39,289 nucleotides of DNA from positions 1 to 39,289 of the IMG/VR virus record IMGVR_UViG_3300042122_000061. The stretch is one strand, 5' to 3'. The position numbers and the translations under genes were made by a program. Shown one piece after another: positions 36,828 to 39,289 of the stretch. A model generated the notes under the pieces. That model was not told the DNA's origin and searched no databases. It saw only the letters and a program-made list of their open reading frames with translations. The DNA comes from a virus. The first letter of the stretch is position 1. Each line of letters starts with the position of its first letter.

Positions 36828-37036
36828 GCCCGTACTCCCGTATTGCCTTATATACGGGGACCCGTGGAACCGTAGGCCCGTACTCCCGTATATACGGGGT
36901 TACGGGCCTTTCCCATGGTCAAAGGGCGTCCGCCAGGCCGGGCATTGGTACGGGTCCCCGTACTCCCGTAGGCCCGTAAAGCCGGGTCCCCGTGCCCCCG
37001 TATATAAGGGGTTACGGGAATACGGGAATCCGTACT
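36821..37036. repeat. Right centromere-like array of phased octamers (parS-R candidate)
   Basis: The array is organised in one 8-bp register over 27 units. Exact CCCGTA or TACGGG cores occur at 36821, 36829, 36837, 36853, 36877, 36885, 36893, 36901, 36949, 36957, 36965, 36973, 36997, 37013 and 37021 (15 units). One-mismatch units occur at 36861, 36869, 36989, 37005 and 37029. The 40-bp break at 36909-36948 keeps the register (five units). Both orientations are used. This is the pattern of contiguous ribbon-helix-helix binding sites in plasmid and phage centromeres. Confidence 0.88.
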
Positions 37037-37043
37037 AGACATA

Positions 37044-37057
37044 CACGGCTAGCCGTG
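37044..37057. promoter_or_regulatory. Perfect 14-bp palindrome CACGGCTAGCCGTG
   Basis: Located 8 bp after the octamer array and 46 bp before the 37104 start, in the probable promoter region of the rightward small-gene operon. The motif shares CTAG but not the TAGACGG core. A TTGACC follows at 37065-37070. Its symmetry suggests a dimeric regulator. Confidence 0.5.
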
Positions 37058-37103
37058 CCATTATTGACCTATCAGCAAGACAGACCACCGGGAGGAAACC
37101 CAA

Positions 37104-37295
37104 ATGTTCGACCACCTAGAACCCACCGTCACCCGCCCCGCCGCTATCCAGGCCGTGGCCAAGGCGTCCGGCCTCAGCCTCCCGGAAGCGTCGGCCCGGT
37201 TCACGGCGCTGGCCACGGACCTTGGTTACCGCGCCCCGTTCACCCCCCGTCAGGTAGAGGCCATGGCGGACCTCATCACGGACGAATCCAACTAA
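37104..37295 (+). CDS. Small helical hypothetical protein
   Basis: A 63-residue protein, ATG at 37104 with GGGAGGAAA upstream. Helical, with the pattern RPAAIQAVAKASGLSLPEASARFTAL, then YRAPFTPRQVEAMADLI, which resembles a small HTH or a UBA-like bundle. First gene of the rightward operon after the partition locus. Function unknown. Confidence 0.65.
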   Translation: MFDHLEPTVTRPAAIQAVAKASGLSLPEASARFTALATDLGYRAPFTPRQVEAMADLITDESN

Positions 37296-37369
37296 CCACC
37301 CCACCCCGGCGGGGGGGCCACGGCCCCCATTGGCCCCCCGCCACCCACTCACCAGCAAAGGACCCCACA

Positions 37370-37864
37370 ATGACCACCACCGCCGAAACCACCGCCGCCG
37401 TTGTCGCCGCCATGAAAGCCGAAATAACGGCGTTCATTGAGGGCGGGGACATTCCCGCCGACGTCCCGGACTTTCAGACCCTCCATGACTACGTGGACGC
37501 CAACATGCTGGCCTTTGAGGTCTACGCAACCGAGATTCCGGAGGACGAAACGGACGAACAGGGAGAGGCCCGCATGGACCGGGAAACCCCGATTTTCAAC
37601 GCCGCCTCAAGTGAGGTTGACCGGTGGCTTAGGGCGGGACGTCCGGAGGTCATGCCGGACCCGGTCCACACGCCTTGCACGGCTCCCGGCCTTGCTTGCG
37701 AAAACCCCGCCCATGACCATTTCACGAATGACCCGGACGATAACCGGACGGCGGACGGCGGGCGGCTTTGCAACGATTGCGGGGCACCCTGCCATTGGGA
37801 CGATGACGTGGAGGACTACTATCACGATGACCCCGCCACGCCGTCCTGTTTCCTCATCCACTGA
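37370..37864 (+). CDS. Paralog-family hypothetical protein with Cys/His-rich C-terminus
   Basis: A 164-residue protein. The ATG at 37370 follows CACCAGCAAAGGACCCC, a leader repeated before 37968. Residues 16-50 (KAEITAFIEGGDIPADVPDF, then LHDYVDANMLAFE) are clearly related to the 38689-39165 protein (DIEAGTIPADVPDFVALHDHVDAN). The C-terminal ~65 residues differ: CTAPGLACENPAHDHF, then CNDCGAPCHWDDDVEDYYHDD, with at least six Cys and several His, a probable zinc-binding segment. Acidic overall. Function unknown. Confidence 0.72.
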   Translation: MTTTAETTAAVVAAMKAEITAFIEGGDIPADVPDFQTLHDYVDANMLAFEVYATEIPEDETDEQGEARMDRETPIFNAASSEVDRWLRAGRPEVMPDPVHTPCTAPGLACENPAHDHFTNDPDDNRTADGGRLCNDCGAPCHWDDDVEDYYHDDPATPSCFLIH

Positions 37865-37866
37865 CC

Positions 37867-37971
37867 ATGATTGCCGCCGTCCTAGCCGCCGCCGTGATGC
37901 TTGCCTGTTACGTCCCGGCGGCTAGGAACCATGACCGCCAACTAGCCCACCAGCAAAGGACCCCCAAATGA
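37867..37971 (+). CDS. 34-residue hydrophobic peptide
   Basis: ATG at 37867, 2 bp after the preceding stop, and the stop overlaps the next start (ATGA). The first 19 residues are hydrophobic (IAAVLAAAVMLACYVPAA), like a signal or single membrane helix, followed by a short polar tail. A Cys at residue 14 sits in a poor lipobox context. Coupling supports translation, but the ribosome site of the next gene lies inside it, so it could also be only leader DNA. Confidence 0.45.
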   Translation: MIAAVLAAAVMLACYVPAARNHDRQLAHQQRTPK

Positions 37972-38225
37972 CCACCGAACCCACCGACGCCGAAAAGGCC
38001 GACGCCGCCAAGGCGTACCTCCTCAAACAGTCCGTCCGCCATGCGGAAATCGGGGCCGATGAATTGGACGCGCTGGCCCGTTGGGCCACTGAATTGGCCA
38101 AGTCCGTCCGGTTCAGCCCAACGTCCGGCTACACCACCCACGCCGGGAGTAACTACCTGACCAGAGCAACCGAACGGCTGGCCAAAGCGGACGCCCTGTT
38201 CACCCTCACGGAAAGGGGCATGTAA
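37968..38225 (+). CDS. Small helical hypothetical protein
   Basis: An 85-residue protein, MTTEPTDAEKADAAKAYLLK at the start, then GADELDALARWATELAKSVR and SNYLTRATERLAKADALFTL. Acidic, Ala-rich and helical. The start has AAAGGACCCCC; the stop overlaps the next ATG (taATG). No recognised domain. Confidence 0.65.
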   Translation: MTTEPTDAEKADAAKAYLLKQSVRHAEIGADELDALARWATELAKSVRFSPTSGYTTHAGSNYLTRATERLAKADALFTLTERGM

Positions 38226-38680
38226 TGTCCACCCACGCCGCAACCCTCAAAGAGGCCGTAGAGTCCGCCAGGCCCATCCGTGGCACCCGGTACGCTATCG
38301 GCTCATTCCTCCCCACGGTAGGCCTGTCAGCCCGTCCCCGGCCTATCTACGTCCTGACTCTGGACGGCGTGGAGGTGGACCGGGGGTCTAAGGCGGACCT
38401 AATGCAATGCGCCAAGTCCCCGGCGGGGTCCCCGCTTGGGGAGTGCCACGCCCGGTATGACCGGACCCGCGCCGCCGCCGCCAAGGTCCCGCTTAAGGAA
38501 TGGGTCCCGGCCCTTGCCAAGGAAATCCACGGGAAAAAGTGGTCCCCCAATCTTGATTTCGTGACCCACCTACAGGCCCAACAGTTGGCCCCGTCGTTGG
38601 GTATCCAATGGGCCAACGAAATGCCCGCCGCCGACGTCGCCAAGTTGGTTGACGCCGTGACCGAACTAAACCGAAAGTAG
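38225..38680 (+). CDS. Hypothetical protein, 151 aa
   Basis: A 151-residue protein with an alpha/beta pattern: RGTRYAIGSFLPTVGLSARP, IYVLTLDGVEVDRGSKADLM, EWVPALAKEIHGKKWSPN, and a C-terminal helix (PAADVAKLVDAVTELNRK). One-base overlap with the preceding gene and AAAGGGG upstream of the start. Not recognised. Confidence 0.65.
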   Translation: MSTHAATLKEAVESARPIRGTRYAIGSFLPTVGLSARPRPIYVLTLDGVEVDRGSKADLMQCAKSPAGSPLGECHARYDRTRAAAAKVPLKEWVPALAKEIHGKKWSPNLDFVTHLQAQQLAPSLGIQWANEMPAADVAKLVDAVTELNRK

Positions 38681-38688
38681 ACCCCGCC

Positions 38689-39165
38689 ATGAGTTCCGAA
38701 CGTTCGCCCTTTGAAATCGCCGCCGCCATTGCCGATATGAAAACCGAGATTTTGCGGGACATTGAGGCCGGGACTATCCCGGCTGACGTCCCGGACTTTG
38801 TGGCCCTCCATGACCATGTGGACGCCAACGACTACGCCGGGTTTACGGACCCTAACCGCCGGGCGGAATGGGACGTCCCGGACTTGGTCACGGTCCAAGA
38901 GGCCGTAGACGCTTGGCTCAAGATGGGCCGTCAGGAATTGGGAGAGGACGGCCTACCCCCGGCATGGGTGGGCGGGCGTATCCGGTTGGTCATTGAGGCA
39001 ACCGTGGACCTTGAGGACTACCGGGAATTTCTGGAGGCTCATAAGGCTGGCCCATGGCCCCGGGACATTCACGAATCATTCGATGCCCGCATGGATGAGG
39101 TGTTCGGCCCGGACGGTTCCGAACTTACGACGGTGGAAGTCAAAGCCGTTCGGGTGGTGCTTTGA
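38689..39165 (+). CDS. Paralog-family hypothetical protein (full-length)
   Basis: A 158-residue acidic protein, ATG at 38689. The N-terminal half (IAAAIADMKTEILRDIEAGT, then IPADVPDFVALHDHVDANDY) is related to the 37370-37864 protein. Residues from about 43 on are the homologue of the truncated left-end gene (1-339), with near-identical ends and a diverged middle. No catalytic motif, membrane segment or signal peptide seen. The family is unknown; three related sequences in one window suggest recent duplication or allelic variation. Confidence 0.72.
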   Translation: MSSERSPFEIAAAIADMKTEILRDIEAGTIPADVPDFVALHDHVDANDYAGFTDPNRRAEWDVPDLVTVQEAVDAWLKMGRQELGEDGLPPAWVGGRIRLVIEATVDLEDYREFLEAHKAGPWPRDIHESFDARMDEVFGPDGSELTTVEVKAVRVVL

Positions 39166-39289
39166 CCATGGAGACTAACACCAGTTGGATTCATGTTGAG
39201 CGGGTAGAGGGGCCTTGGTGGTCCTTTGCCGCCGTCTCCACCTACTTGACCCGGGAGCGGGACCATTGCGCCCGCGCCGCCGCCCGCGC
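39163..39289 (+). repeat. Exact 127-base copy of 337-463 at the window end
   Basis: Bases 39163-39289 match 337-463 without a difference, by my count. The base just before differs (T at 39162, C at 336). Upstream, 38815-39162 is a diverged relative of 1-336. If the overlap closes a circle, the circle is 464-39289, 38,826 bp, and 1-336 is an alternative sequence for 38815-39162. Confidence 0.85.
39168..39289 (+). CDS. Second copy (3'-truncated) of the 342-623 gene
   Basis: The last 122 bases are identical to the first 122 bases of the 342-623 gene and are cut by the window end. ATG lies 2 bp after the preceding stop, as at the left end. It is either a true duplicate or, more likely, the same gene met again through the circular or graph overlap. 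Confidence 0.7.
   Translation, partial: METNTSWIHVERVEGPWWSFAAVSTYLTRERDHCARAAAR

Noticed and set aside
1-39289. Integrase, tRNA genes, CRISPR arrays and insertion sequences
   Set aside because: I looked for catalytic integrase patterns, T-loop/anticodon arms, spaced direct repeats and transposase motifs on both strands and found none convincing. Small HTH proteins resembling excisionases are present but do not imply an integrase.

Overview
The window looks like the almost complete genome of a temperate, tailed (siphovirus-type) phage of a high-GC actinobacterium, most likely one that persists as a plasmid (a phage-plasmid). The base composition is GC-rich with strong C/G at third codon positions, and GTG/TTG starts are frequent. 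The endolysin is an amidase with two LysM repeats, and there are an Lsr2-type DNA-binding domain and an Arr-like ADP-ribosyltransferase; all of these point to Actinobacteria. A host in the Micrococcales is a guess. I see no tRNA, rRNA, CRISPR array or insertion sequence, and no recognisable integrase, DNA polymerase, helicase or primase.

Layout. The structural block runs leftward from about 22630 down to 2327: HNH endonuclease, small and large terminase, membrane protein, portal-MuF fusion, prohead protease, major capsid, head-tail connectors, tail terminator, major tail protein, frameshifted tail assembly chaperones, tape measure, distal tail and minor tail proteins, then membrane proteins, amidase and holin candidate. 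Intrinsic terminators sit before the capsid gene, after the major tail gene, before the lysis genes, and at the left end where this block meets the rightward genes. The early/recombination block runs leftward from 33830 to 23031: small HTH protein, YqaJ-type exonuclease, RecT, a split cytosine methyltransferase, RusA, SSB, Arr-like protein and many small proteins joined by ATGA overlaps. A small rightward gene pair (23772-24313) interrupts it.

The control and maintenance region is 33576-37060. Two HTH genes diverge across a 236-bp regulatory region rich in TAGAC sites. A terminator follows the rightward HTH gene, then a structured leader, a structured non-coding stretch, and a parA-parB pair flanked by arrays of an 8-bp repeat that look like centromeres. 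From 37104 a rightward operon of small genes runs off the right end and, if the molecule is circular, continues at the left end to a terminator near 2231-2285. The last 127 bases of the window are an exact copy of 337-463, which suggests a circular or circularly assembled molecule of about 38.8 kb.

The most distinctive signals are: (1) a dispersed TAGACGG / CTGACCGTCTA motif concentrated in non-coding gaps, like a genome-wide operator or stoperator network; (2) a phased octamer array (CCCGTA core) running without loss of register for 27 units next to parB; (3) a possible attenuated RNA leader and a four-hairpin non-coding region beside the partition locus; (4) a methyltransferase whose two parts are encoded in overlapping frames; and (5) a mosaic paralogous gene family at the window ends.
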